This document shows, in pieces, positions 14,101 to 24,900 of a stretch of DNA of 64,000 nucleotides. The stretch is from Agapanthus africanus (taxonomy: Eukaryota > Streptophyta > Magnoliopsida > Asparagales > Amaryllidaceae): NCBI GenBank assembly GCA_030015575.1, contig JASDDO010000001.1:133381988-133445987 (forward strand), written 5' to 3'. Numbering within the stretch: the first letter of the stretch is position 1; the number at the start of each line of letters is the position of its first letter. The position numbers and the translations under genes are program-made. The notes beneath the pieces were generated by a model, which saw only the letters and a list, made by a program, of their open reading frames with translations, did not search any database and had not been told where the DNA came from.

Positions 14101-15057
14101 CTGTCTTCAAAACTTTGCTATTTCTCAGCCCCTGCATGGAATTGAAAATTGAGAACCTGAACCGGTATCTAATACCCAGGAAGCAGAGTTTATATAAAAA
14201 CAGTTTGCTATCACAAACACACCTGAAGCGGAAGCATCACCATGCTTCTTCTTCTTGAGATCCAAGTACTCAGTGCAGTTGCGCTTCCAGTGTCCCGATT
14301 TGTGGCAGTGATAACAATCCCCTTTCCTCGATTCCTCAGCCTTGGACTTGTCTTTCCCTTTAGCCTTTTTAACTCCACCTCTAAGTTTGGTGGGTTTCTT
14401 CTTCATCTTTCCCTTGGCCTTGGCCTTCGGGCGAGATGAGGAAGATGGCCCAGCAATCAAAGTGGGAGTCTTCACTGATTTGAGCGTGCTCTCTGCACTC
14501 CTTAACATATTAAGGAGTTCAGGTAGTGACTTCTCCATGTTATGCATGTTGAAGTTTACTAAAAATTGAGCAAAGGCAGGGGGAGAGACTGTAGAATAAT
14601 ATCAATATATTTTTCATTCTCCATTGTCCACCCGAGGTCCTCAAGCTCTTCTATAAGAGCTGTCATCTTCAGAACATGGTCACCTACTGGTGTGCCAGGA
14701 GCCATCCGCATCTGAAACAGCTTTCTAGATGCTTCGTATCGTAGGACATGAAATTGCTCCCCATACAAATCTTTTGTATGGAGAAAAATGGATTGGACAT
14801 CCATCTGCTCGTGCTGCTTCTGATGTGTGTTATCCATCGATGCAAGCGCAAGGCATTTGGCCGTGGCACAGTCAGCGTCCTATGTCTTGCGGACTTCTAT
14901 ATCCGCAACTGAAGATTTAAGACTTGGGACGGGCAGGGCTGGAGCCGTGAGGACATATGATACTTTATCATAAGTCAAGGCAACGTTAATGTTCCTCAGC
15001 CAGTCCTTATAATTGGTCCCATTCAGTTTATATTTATCTAGTAGAAGGTTGAGTCAT
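11138..15057 (-). pseudogene. gag-pol relic of element E1
   Basis: Gag-bearing polyprotein gene with several frameshifts and stops. On the minus strand: ATG at 15057 (MTQ..., frame lost within about 20 codons by a small deletion relative to A); gag core 14837-14559; CCHC knuckle CYHCHKSGHWKRNC and WVLDTGSGS protease motif within 14547-14125; GAG-pre-integrase FLWHCRLGHIN and the first half of integrase 13907-13425; HYTPQHNDVSERRNR integrase part 13418-12894; reverse transcriptase with VLYVDDILLIGND 12672-11881; RNase [10 protein letters not shown] and PLYCDNNGA 11533-11138. Domain order protease-integrase-RT-RNase H is copia-type. Individual blocks are well preserved but the gene is not translatable as a whole. 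Confidence 0.85.
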
Positions 15058-15515
15058 GTCATTGGTATCTGTCATGCCATTAAGAGAGAGAAAAGAATAC
15101 ACTCAGCGAAAGCTCTTGTAAAGATCAGATTGGTTATTATCTTATCTAATCGATGTCTCCCACTGCTTTAATCAAGTTTTTCCTTCAAGCCTTAAAAAGA
15201 AAACTAGCCAGGATTAATTGCATTCTACAACTTCGCTAACCGTTCAGCCAGGCCAGTGTCAGTACTTGAGGGAGGTTCCCCGTGCTTTCGTACGGACTTA
15301 ATTAATATAAAACTCGTCTTCCCAGAGGCGTAGCCTCGTTAACACCTTTCTAGACACCTAATGGGTTAGCTAATTGTAAAGTGCAAAACTCTCCTGGGAG
15401 CAACTCTTGCTCACAGTGGGATCGGGATCCAACCATCATATGGAAGGTATACAATCTCATTGCAAATTTCAACTCTTGAAACTCCCGATATAGTTTTTAC
15501 CCCTAGCGCTCATGA

Positions 15516-15708
15516 CCTTGGCTATGGTCAACAAATCATAAGTACTAGTCAAGTTCAACCTGTCATTTCTTGATTAATTAGACCTATTCATATGACCCTT
15601 GGCTAAGGTCAACAAAGTCACATGCCTGCCCTAATTAATCACATCATATACTGTGTAGGAAGACATCACTTAGCTACCGTACACTACGCCTTGGCTAAGA
15701 TCAACAAA
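15516..15708 (-). promoter_or_regulatory. Triple leader hairpin array of E1
   Basis: Three motifs on the minus strand, at 15689-15708, 15597-15616 and 15516-15535, each of the form TTGAY-N4-GCCAAGG. Spacing is 92 and 81 nt. Confidence 0.65.
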
Positions 15709-16321
15709 CGTAGCACGAATACTAAGTACTCTACTTTCTAAAATGACGGAGGGCTGCGGATGGTTTTTAAGAAAAACCTTTAACGCTTTGAACTTGATAT
15801 CGTTGTAGAATCAAATAGTTTTCAAAAGGAGTGGCTTAAGCTCCGCAATTTTGAAATGTAGCTTTTTCGTAAAAAGGCCGAATGGGTTTCAAATTCGATT
15901 CTACAACATCTTTTAGGTTTATTTTTCTTTACATTAATCTTATTAATATAGTCCCATCATTTAAGTCCTTAAGCCAAACACAGAAAAAGAAACGAAAATA
16001 CAACGTACGCTTATGCCATCCGCATTCGCCATAATATTCCTTTATGCACCGTTAGGTTACTTATCTAACGGCATACCGGGATGGGACTAGCGGGGGTGCA
16101 AAATATAAGCAATGTCTACTAGATATCTCATATATAATATTACATTCGTTTCAGATATATCAAGAGATCACATCACAGAATATAAGCAGCAGAAACACAT
16201 ATATGAAAATATAGGATATGTTAGGATGTCTGTATTTTGTATTTAGCCAACAATAGAAAATACGGATTCCACGGTCGTGATGAATAGCCAATCCCACACC
16301 CTATACCCCTATGAGAGCGGT

Positions 16322-16407
16322 AAGCGACCCTACTAATTTTAGAGTTAGGAGACTCGGTCCCGACTCCTCGAGATGGTCTCCCACTGGATTCTAGAACCCG
16401 GTCACTT
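16322..16407 (-). promoter_or_regulatory. Long-range leader stem of E1
   Basis: On the minus strand, arm AAGTGACC (16407-16400) faces GGTCGCTT (16329-16322): eight pairs including one U-G wobble. The same position in A, B, C and D pairs with different bases. Confidence 0.55.
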
Positions 16408-17242
16408 GTTCTCCCCATCTTGGGTCTATTCTAATTCGGAAAAGTAAATAATATACATCAAGGTAACATCATCCTCAACCCGGATGTGCCCCAAATAAAA
16501 GAATATTACATACATTTGAATTTTACACGAATGAAAAGAAAACTCTCATCTCACATAAAACCCCCGGCCATTCATTCACGACGATCCTATACATCATGTC
16601 ACAACAACACATAACATCACATGTCATCAACGTAAGCAAGTATGCGTACCCCAATTGCCGTTGATATATAACAACGAAATCGACGATATCACATACTACA
16701 CTTACGATCGCAGAATAAATATCATATACCAAGACGATGTTAAACGTTTCGATCGAATCAACAAACACCCACAAAATTACCCCGAAGAACTCAACACTTG
16801 AGCAAAGTTAAAGTACCCAAAAACGTGCCACAGTACCTATGATCCGGCCGTAGAATAGCCAAACCAACGCCTCACCTATAACACCGTGGAACTACGGCAA
16901 TCCCTAAGGTTCAGTCACGGTTCCGAGGGCATAGAATCGAGTTAATGTTTTTGTTCTTCTAGAGGGTCCATAGAGTTACTTGCACGACTATCGAATATAA
17001 TCAACTTAAGAAACTTCCAGCACTTGGAAATTTTCAGCGAGGGTAATAGGAGGTGATTGATATTCGCTCGAACTGTCAAACATCGTCAAGTTACTAATGC
17101 AATGCTAAAATTATGACTACGAATAGCTCCGAATTAGTCCCACAGCAAATTAACATCACATGAAATTTATGGACTAAATAAACAATGCCTAAAACCCCAA
17201 AACAAATTGAACAGAGTACCAAACAAAAACGGGGCATTTCTG

Positions 17243-17276
17243 GGCCAAGCAGGCCGGAAAATATGGCCTTCTGGCC
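17243..17276 (-). promoter_or_regulatory. GC-rich stem-loop of E1 leader
   Basis: Inverted repeat of GGCC-containing arms (17243-17255 and 17265-17276). Subtracting element A, it lies about 190-200 nt from the PBS, the same distance as the GC-rich stems of A, C and D although the sequence differs. Confidence 0.5.
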
Positions 17277-17460
17277 GGTCCAAATCTGATGAAACCCCCT
17301 CCCCCCCCATTTTCATTTGGTGTTCTCGGTGTAGCACATACTAGCTTTTGCAGTTGTTTAAAAAAAATTCCCAGTACATTTCGAAATCGACAAAGAAGCA
17401 AGTTTTAGGGTTTCAAGTTTTTCCAAATTCGGAGTTGGTTTCGTTTCCGTAATTCTTTTA

Positions 17461-17465
17461 ACATC
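17461..17465. repeat. Target site duplication of A, left
   Basis: ACATC, identical to 27596-27600. Confidence 0.95.
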
Positions 17466-19494
17466 TGTTAGTGTATATGCCCTAGAGGCCATTACTGTAT
17501 CATACTAGTTTGTATATTACTTAATGGAAGCTTGGGATATTCACAGTTGTATATACAATCTTGCTCGAAATGGTAGTATGCTACTTGGTTTGTCTCTGCT
17601 TTAATATGTGCATGTGTTTCTTTTAGCATATTGCTGGTATACATATTAGTAGAGCCCTTAGGATCTTTGCTTGATTACCAGCGTTGTGATAGCGCTCGCA
17701 CTCGTGGGAGCTGGGTAATCTATAAGCACATCCTTATACAGGTCCCTGGTCGTTGGACTATCGAGACAGGGCATCGATACTCCGGAGTAGACTAGCGTAT
17801 GCGCTTCTCATCCCAGTGTGGGAGACGGTCTGTCCCACAGCCGTTAGTACGTCGTACTTGGGATAGTATGCGGGTGCTCGTTAGGTTACGAGTACACTGG
17901 ACAGGACTCGTCGGGAACTGTTGGTTGGTAATATACCTATCGTCAGTTATCAGTTCCCAGGTGACATGAGTACAGCTTAGTCCGCTGACTTGACACTGTC
18001 ACTTCGCCTCGAGTGTATTCCCACTGCACTTTGATTACTACCCTACCACGGCTCAAAGGAGTCGTGCAAACAGATAGTTTTTGGGTGCAGTCCCGAAGCA
18101 CTTGGAGGCAGTGACGGTTAGACAGGATTCGTCTCTCCCGGTATTGGGGGTTGACATCGCGCTGTGTCCAGGAGAGCCATTACACGAGTAGTCCCTGGCC
18201 AGGGCAAGCGAGATATACTGGTAGGTTTCCAGTGTTATCTCAGGGTGTTCTGGGCTACACTCCGACACGACTTGTACCGCTATTAGGGGACTGACGTTCA
18301 CCGCCCCCCTAGGCCCGCCATGCGATGTATCAGACGAACAGACCGGACTGTACGGAGACTGTCACATACAGGCTCAGTAGGAGTGCAGATGGGGTTCACC
18401 TCGTCAGTCTTCTTATCGACATCTACCTGGGGACCGTTACGTACAGCTAGTGCCGCTTGCGGTCTGTGGTTAAACCCACTGCCAGCGTAGTGTCGAGTCT
18501 TTAAAGTCCCACACAGAGAGCTATTCGCCTTTAGGCAAAATGAGTAGAGGTCGCATGGTTTTGCGACAGGGTTCGTTCGCATCCGCGCACTTGTGCACGT
18601 TTGCTGTCCGGACAGTTTATGCTAGCGGGCTTTGGTTTAAGCCGGATCCTAGTATATGATTTGAGATTGGTTTTTCTCAGAGTATTCGTGTTCCTCGGAT
18701 CACGAATGCGGGTGCGTATGCACAGTTGCTTGAGATTGAGGGAGAGGACCTTGTTTAGGGTTAATGGCTATTGTCATTTTATTAACCCTATTGATTTTGT
18801 GTGTATTATAGTTAATTGATAATTAGCTTAATAATTGTGCATGGTTGTTGTTGACCATTTGACTTCATTGACTTGTTGACCTAGGTTGACACTTTGACCA
18901 TCATCATTTCTTTTGGAAGATGCTCTTTGATCTTTGCAAAATTGAAATGATAATGGTCATGTCATGATTTACCATGACAATTTTCAAGCTAATTATTCAA
19001 TTAAAATTATTCACACATATTAGTGAGAATGGCTCACTAATAATTCATTCTCTCATATCATTTCTCTCTCTTGTTCATCCTCTCCCTCAAGCTCTCTCCC
19101 TCTCATGTGTTGAGAAACAAAAAGCTTGAGAAAAACCCTCACTTGATCTTCTCTACTCTCTTCTAGGGTTCAAGTCTTAGCATTTCTTGCACTCTAGTTA
19201 CTCCTAGCTTGGAGTTGAAGCTAAAGGTCGTGGCTTTCGGGTGGATCCTTCTTTGACGGGAGAAGACAAGCAAGGTGAACTCTTTCTACCATTCCAAGGA
19301 GCAAGGAGAGAAGGACTTTGAGCTCAAGGTATAACCTTTCCATCACTTAGCTACTTTGTAGTTAGCTTTAGCAAGTTTATGTTTAGCAAAGATCCTTAAA
19401 GCTTGGTCCATGTTGCCTATAGTTGATAAAAATCCAATTTTTATTATGTTTTCCGCCTCCCCGTAAGCACCGGGGTGGGCAACGTGGACTTACA
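17466..19494 (+). repeat. 5' LTR of element A
   Basis: 2029 bp, TGTTAG...TTACA. It carries the 46-nt stem-loop (17913-17958, arms GGGAACTG/CAGTTCCC) and palindrome CCCTGGCCAGGG (18193-18204). It should contain promoter and polyadenylation signals, which I cannot place. ORFs inside (for example 18601-18819) recur in the 3' LTR only because the LTRs are duplicates. Confidence 0.95.
17913..17958 (+). promoter_or_regulatory. 46-nt LTR stem-loop
   Basis: Arms GGGAACTG and CAGTTCCC pair perfectly over 8 bp. The same structure recurs in all LTRs of the window that include this region, with changed but still pairing arms, and a span of 46-47 nt. Confidence 0.6.
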
Positions 19495-19495
19495 G

Positions 19496-19508
19496 TGGTA
19501 TCAGAGCC
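19496..19508 (+). promoter_or_regulatory. Primer binding site of A (tRNA-iMet)
   Basis: TGGTATCAGAGCC, complementary to the 3' end of plant initiator-Met tRNA, one base after the LTR. Confidence 0.92.
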
Positions 19509-19702
19509 TAACTAAACCTAAACTAGCTAAGTAGTTAAGTGTAACGAAGTTTCGAAACCGGAAAATCGAAAAACCAAACTCGCAAAACCCTAAGTTTCTG
19601 TTAATTTTTTTTCTGGTCAAAATAAAATTTGTTATACACCAAAAATTATCTCAGGGTTTTGTTAAGAACACCACCAAAAACGAGACAGAGAGTCGACCAA
19701 AT

Positions 19703-19750
19703 GGGCGCGGATCCGCGGCGCCAGGAAGCTATTGCGCCGCGCATCCGCGG
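19703..19750 (+). promoter_or_regulatory. GC-rich stem-loop of A leader
   Basis: Arms GGATCCGCGGCGC (19709-19721) and GCGCCGCGCATCC (19734-19746) pair at 12 of 13 positions around a 12-nt loop, 195 nt past the PBS in otherwise moderate-GC DNA. Confidence 0.6.
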
Positions 19751-20203
19751 CCATCTTGTCTCTTCTCTGCCTCGATTTTGGTGCAGTGTGTTTCTGTGTT
19801 GGTTTTGTGATTTTTAGGATATGTTATATGTGCCCAGATTTTCCAGAACTAAAATTTACTTTTGGGGGCCTATAAATCCGTATTTTTTCGGAACTTCACT
19901 ACACTTTAACTATATCGGTTATATCTGTGATGCTTGTATGTATTGAACGTCGGCTAATCGCTATAAGTCGATTAGTCGGGGTTATACATCTCTGTGATCT
20001 GTGATTGTTATTGGTTTGTGGATATGAATGGATTGGATTGTCGCGGGTGAATAGCCGGGGTGGATGTGAGATGAGCGTTTTTTTTCTTTCATTCATTTGT
20101 AACATGTAAATTGATGTAATAATATTATTTGTATGGCCGCACAACCGGGTCGGGGTTGTAGCCGTCATTGTATAATTCTTTTTACTGTTTTTGCTCCTAG
20201 GAT

Positions 20204-20329
20204 AGACCCATGGAGGGGGTGCACAAACTACCGGGTATCTCGAAGTGCCGAGTGGCCTACTCACGGTGGTGAGGGAGGTTGCTTCGCTTCGGGTGCTTGG
20301 CGGGTAGTTTGCCGCACCCGTAGGGGTCT
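20204..20329 (+). promoter_or_regulatory. Long-range leader stem domain of A
   Basis: Arm AAACTACC (20225-20232) pairs with GGTAGTTT (20303-20310). An outer AGACCC (20204-20209) can pair with GGGTCT (20324-20329). Equivalent arms in other elements differ in sequence but still pair. Confidence 0.6.
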
Positions 20330-20869
20330 TGGGTGGGGTATTGGCTATTCACCGCGACCGTGTAATCCGCTTTACGTTGCAGGCTCGAACGCATTGCGGA
20401 TTCCTAGTATATCCAATGTATTCATCTGTGATCTTTAATGTCTATCATTTCTATATATTTATATAATAACTATTTAGGCGTTGCTTATGTTTTACAGCCG
20501 CGCTAGCCCAGCCCCCGCTCTGTCGTTGGTTAAGTAACCTAACGGGTGATGACGGGGCCCCGTGGCGAATGCGAATGGCATAAGCGTACGTCATATTTTG
20601 GTTGTTTTCTGCAATGGTAGGATTAAATGATGGGACGCATTAAAAGAACTAATGCAAGAAATAAACCAAGTAAAAGTCGATTGGAACACTTTGAAAACCA
20701 CTCGGTTCTTTTCAAAACTAAACTTTTAAACGCGGAGCTTGAACCACTCCTTTTAAAAGCTATCTCGTTCCATCGATTATATCAAGTTCGCTACGTTCAC
20801 GGTTTCGCCAAAACCATCCGTAGCCCTCCATCATTTCGGTTAAATATTCGGTAGTATTCAAGCTATGTA

Positions 20870-21068
20870 TTTTGACCTCACGCCAAGGCATAGTGATTGG
20901 TAGCTGCCGGATATTTATCCGTTGCATAGATAGAATGCGTTGATTTGAGACAGTCGTACTGCCGTTTTGGCCTACGTCAAGGGTAGGTACGGGTGGGTTC
21001 AAATTAACCAGGATAATGATGGGAAGAACTTGACATGTGACTTATGACATTTTGACCTCACGCCAAGG
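20870..21068 (+). promoter_or_regulatory. Triple leader hairpin array of A
   Basis: TTGACCTCACGCCAAGG ending at 20888 and again at 21068, and TTGGCCTACGTCAAGG ending at 20982. Sites 1 and 3 have A opposite C in the stem; site 2 has G opposite T. Spacing is 95 and 85 nt. Confidence 0.65.
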
Positions 21069-21574
21069 TCATAAGAGCATGGGGCAAAAATCCACATCGG
21101 GAGTTTCATAAGTACTGAAACTTGCTAGCGTTGCATACCATTTGGAGTGTGATGATTCTGGTAGGATTCCTTCGGTTTTATCACGCGATGATATTTGGAA
21201 CCCGATCCTACTGTGAGTATATGCTACTCCTCGGGAAAACTCTCACTTAACGATCAATGCTATAAACTTAGTAGGTGTCTAGAAAGGTGTTAGCGGGGCT
21301 ACGCCCACAGGGAAAAGAGGTTACTTAATTAAGGAACTTCGTGAAAGTGTTGGAAAACCTCCCTCGAAGTACCGACACTGGCCTGGCTGAACGGTTAAGC
21401 AAGTATTGTACGGTGAGAATGATCCCGACTAATCCTTTTCTTTATGGTTTGAGAAGGGATTCGAGTTACAGTGGGAGCCATCCAGTTTAGACAAACTAAA
21501 AACCACTCTAAACTTGCAAGAGCATCATGCTAAAGTGTTTCTTTTCTCTCTCCTAATTGCAGCGACCATTCAAG

Positions 21575-21925
21575 ATGACCGGACTTAAGTTATTACTAGA
21601 TAAAAATAAACTGACAGGGCCAAACTACAAAGATTGGCTCAGGAATGTCAAGATGGCTATCACTTATGACAAGTTGGGGTATGTACTTACCACCAAAGCT
21701 CCCCCTGTCCCAGGTCCCACCTCCAGCGTCGCGGATGTAGAAATCCGTAAGACATGGGAGATAGATTGCGCGAGGGCCAGATGCCTCGTACTAGCCTCGA
21801 TGGACAACGAACATCAAAGGAGGCACGAGAATATGGACCTAGAGTCCATATTTCTCCATACAAAAGAACTGTATGGAGAGCAGTCTCGTATCGCTAGATA
21901 CGAAGTGTCGAAGAAGCTTTTTTAG
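21575..21925 (+). CDS. gag: Gag N-terminal part of element A
   Basis: First 116 codons of the capsid polyprotein, starting at ATG 21575 (MTGLKLLLDKNKLTG). An in-frame TTG lies upstream at 21557, but the ATG follows the conserved GCGACC and the splice-like CAG. The sequence matches the copia gag family (DUF4219 then UBN2/gag-polypeptide type): LTGPNYKDWLRNVKMAI near residues 13-29, ESIFLHTKELYGEQSR near 89-104. The frame ends at TAG 21923-21925, created by a 28-bp tandem duplication; the same gag continues one frame over in the next ORF. Gag would form the virus-like particle in the cytoplasm. E3 has the closest relative in the window. Confidence 0.85.
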   Translation: MTGLKLLLDKNKLTGPNYKDWLRNVKMAITYDKLGYVLTTKAPPVPGPTSSVADVEIRKTWEIDCARARCLVLASMDNEHQRRHENMDLESIFLHTKELYGEQSRIARYEVSKKLF

Positions 21926-24900
21926 ATACGAAGTGTCGAAGAAGCTTTTTTCGGCAAGGTTGGCCGTCGGATCATCGGTAGCGGACCACGTGCTTAAGAT
22001 GATCGGCTACATAGAGGAGCTCGCGGACCTTGGGACCACGTTGGAGAATGAACTCTATACTGATTTGATTCTCCAGTCCCTTCCTTCCACTTACGCCCAG
22101 TTCATTCTTAACTTCAACATGCAAGGAAAGGAGGTTGAACTTGCCGAGCTTCTGAACATGTTGAGGACTGCTGAGGGCACCCTACAGAAGGGTAGGGAGA
22201 CATCCACTTTGTTTGTAGGAGGATCTTCCTCTTCTAGGTCCAGGGAGAAAGCCAAGGGCAAGAAGAAGAAAGCCCCCGCCAAACCAAGAGGCGGTGTCGG
22301 TAAAGTGGATACGAAGGGAAAGGGTAAAGCAACAAAGGTAGCGGGGAAGCTGGTGGGGAAGGAAGAATGCTTCTATTGTCACAAAAGTGGTCACTGGAAA
22401 CAAGATTGCAAGGCTTGGAAAGCCAGAACACAGGATTTGAAGCGAGTTGCAGCTTCAGCTTCAGGTGTGTATGTTATTGAAAACTGTCTATCAATAAACT
22501 CTACATCCTGGGTATTGGATACCGGATCAGGATCTCATATCTGTAATTCTTTGCAGGCATTGAGAAAGCGTAGAGTTTTGAAGGCAGGTGACATGACCCT
22601 CAGAGTTGCGAACGGTGCTAGCATGGATGCTGAGGCCGTGGGGGACTATCACCTGGGATTATCAGATGGACACTTTTTGGTTTTGCGTAGTTGTTATTAT
22701 GTACCAAATGCAACCTGTAATATCATTTCTGTATCTTTATTATCTAAAGAAGGTTATGAATTTGCATTTGTAAGTAATGTAGTGAACATTCACCTTAATC
22801 AAGTTTTGATTGGGTCAGGTACATTGAACAACGGTATATACGTTTTAAACCAACCACAGGTTTTCAATATCCAGAATACACACAAAAGAAAGTCTCCAGA
22901 AATTAATAAAACTTTCTTATGGCATTGTAGACTGGGTCACATCAATGAGAGAAGATTGACTAAGTTACATACTGAAGGATATTTAGATCCGTTCGAATAT
23001 CAATCGTATGCAACTTGTCAATCCTGTCTCAAAGGAAAGATGACAAAGGCTCCGTTTTCTGGACACGGAGAAAGAGCGAGCGAGCTCTTGGGACTCGTAC
23101 ACAGCGACGTGTGCGGTCCAATGTCTACACATGCGCGAAGCGGTTTTTCTTACTTCATAACTTTTACGGATGATTTCTCAAGATTCGGACATGTCTTCTT
23201 AATGAAGCATAAATCCGAAGCTTTTGATAAGTTCCAGGAATATAAGAATGAAGTAGAAAAACAAACAGGCAAAAGTATCAAGATCCTAAGATCGGATCGA
23301 GGAGGAGAATACTTAAGTGCCGAATTCCTGAATTACTTAAAAGAGAAAGGAATTCTCTCTCAGCTTACTCCTCCATACACTCCGCAACATAACGGTGTAT
23401 CGGAGAGACGGAACCGAACCCTATTGGATATGGTACGGTCCATGATGAGTAACGCTGAGTTACCGCGATCGTTCTGGGGATATGCGCTAGAAACAGCTGC
23501 ATATCTTTTGAACCGTGTTCCCACTAAGACTGTGCCTACCACACCATATGAGTTATGGAGTGGGAAGAAACCCTATCTTCAATACTTGAAGATTTGGGGA
23601 TGTCCAGCTTATGTCAAAAAGCAGCATACGGACAAGCTCGAGGCACGCTCAGTACTGTGCAAGTTTGTGGGATACCCAAAGAACTCCAGGGGGTATCTTT
23701 TCTATTACGCAGAGGAACAAAAAGTCCTTGTTTCTCGTAATGCCCATTTTCTGGAACATCAGTTTTTAGAAAAAGAAATAAGTGGGAGCGCAATAGAACT
23801 GGAAGAAATTCCAGAACCACAAACTATTACTGAAAGCTCAGTGGAACCAGAAGGTTCAAAAGAACAGGACATTTCTACGCCACTCCGCAGGAGTAGTAGG
23901 CAGTCTCATCCGCCCGAGAGGTACTACGGTTTTCTCATTGACGGGGATAGAGAGGACTGCATCATAGATTGTGATGAGCCTACTAGCTTCCAGCAAGCCA
24001 TTCAGAGCGTCGACTCGGTAAAATGGCTGGATGCAATGCGGACCGAGATGGAGTCCATGTACACCAACAAAGTATGGACGTTGGACATTGCTCCAGACGG
24101 GGTAAAACCCGTAGGATGCAAGTGGATCTTCAAAAGGAAGATTGGTGTAGATGGACAGGTTGAGACCTATAAAGCTAGACTGGTAGCAAAGGGTTTTCGT
24201 CGGCGACCTGGTTTGGACTATGACGAAACCTTTTCTCCAGTAGCTATGCTGAAATCCATTCGGATCCTTCTTGCCATCGCTGCTTTCCACGATTATGAGA
24301 TTTGGCAGACGGACGTAAAGACAGCTTTTCTAAATGGTCATTTAGAGGAGTGTGTCTATATGGACCAGCCAGAGGGTTTCATTCAGGGTGGAAGTAGCGG
24401 AAAGGTGTGCAAGTTGCTCAAGTCCATTTATGGACTCAAGCAGGCATCGCGGAGTTGGAACATCTGTTTTGATGAGACGGTCAAAGAATTTGGCTTTATC
24501 AAAAATCCAGATGAACCATGCATCTATTGTAGATTTGTAGCGAGAACTGTAGTATTCCTCGTTTTATACGTGGATGACATTCTCTTAATAGGAAATGACA
24601 TTCCTATGCTACAATCTGTCATGGGGTTCTTGTCACACAGGTTCTCCATGAAAGACCTGGGTGATGCCTCATACATTCTGGGTATCCGGATCTACCGTGA
24701 CAGATCCAAGAGGATATTAGGACTCTCGCAGTCCAGGTACATCGACACCATACTGAAAAGATTCAGTATGGAAGATTCCAAGCGCGGTAATCTACCGGAT
24801 TGTCACGGGATCACCCTCTCTAAAGAGATGTCTCCCAAGACTGATTTGGAGAGGGATCACATGTTTATTATACCCTACGCTTCTGCGGTAGGCTCTATAA

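Larger units (their letters stand above)
15058..17460 (-). other. Long untranslated leader of E1
   Basis: About 2.4 kb between PBS and gag with no conserved protein. It holds the same landmarks as the other copies: a GC-rich inverted repeat, a long-range stem, three small hairpins and a pyrimidine-rich tract (15070-15090) before gag. The ORF at 16221-16418 overlaps the structured stem region and reads across the paired arms; I take it as a by-product of RNA structure, not a gene. Confidence 0.7.
19495..21574 (+). other. Long untranslated leader of A
   Basis: 2.08 kb between LTR and gag, with several upstream ATGs and no conserved protein. In order: PBS, GC-rich stem-loop, long-range stem domain, three small hairpins, then a pyrimidine tract ending TTGCAG directly before the gag start. 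The ORF at 20133-20438 spans the paired arms and is not called as a gene. Confidence 0.75.

Noticed and set aside
18601-18819. 72-residue ORF repeated identically at 26702-26920
   Set aside because: Repeated only because it lies in both LTRs of A; not found in other LTRs.
20870-21068. CRISPR-like spaced repeats in the leaders
   Set aside because: Only three short repeats, in a plant retrotransposon leader, with conserved rather than unique spacers.
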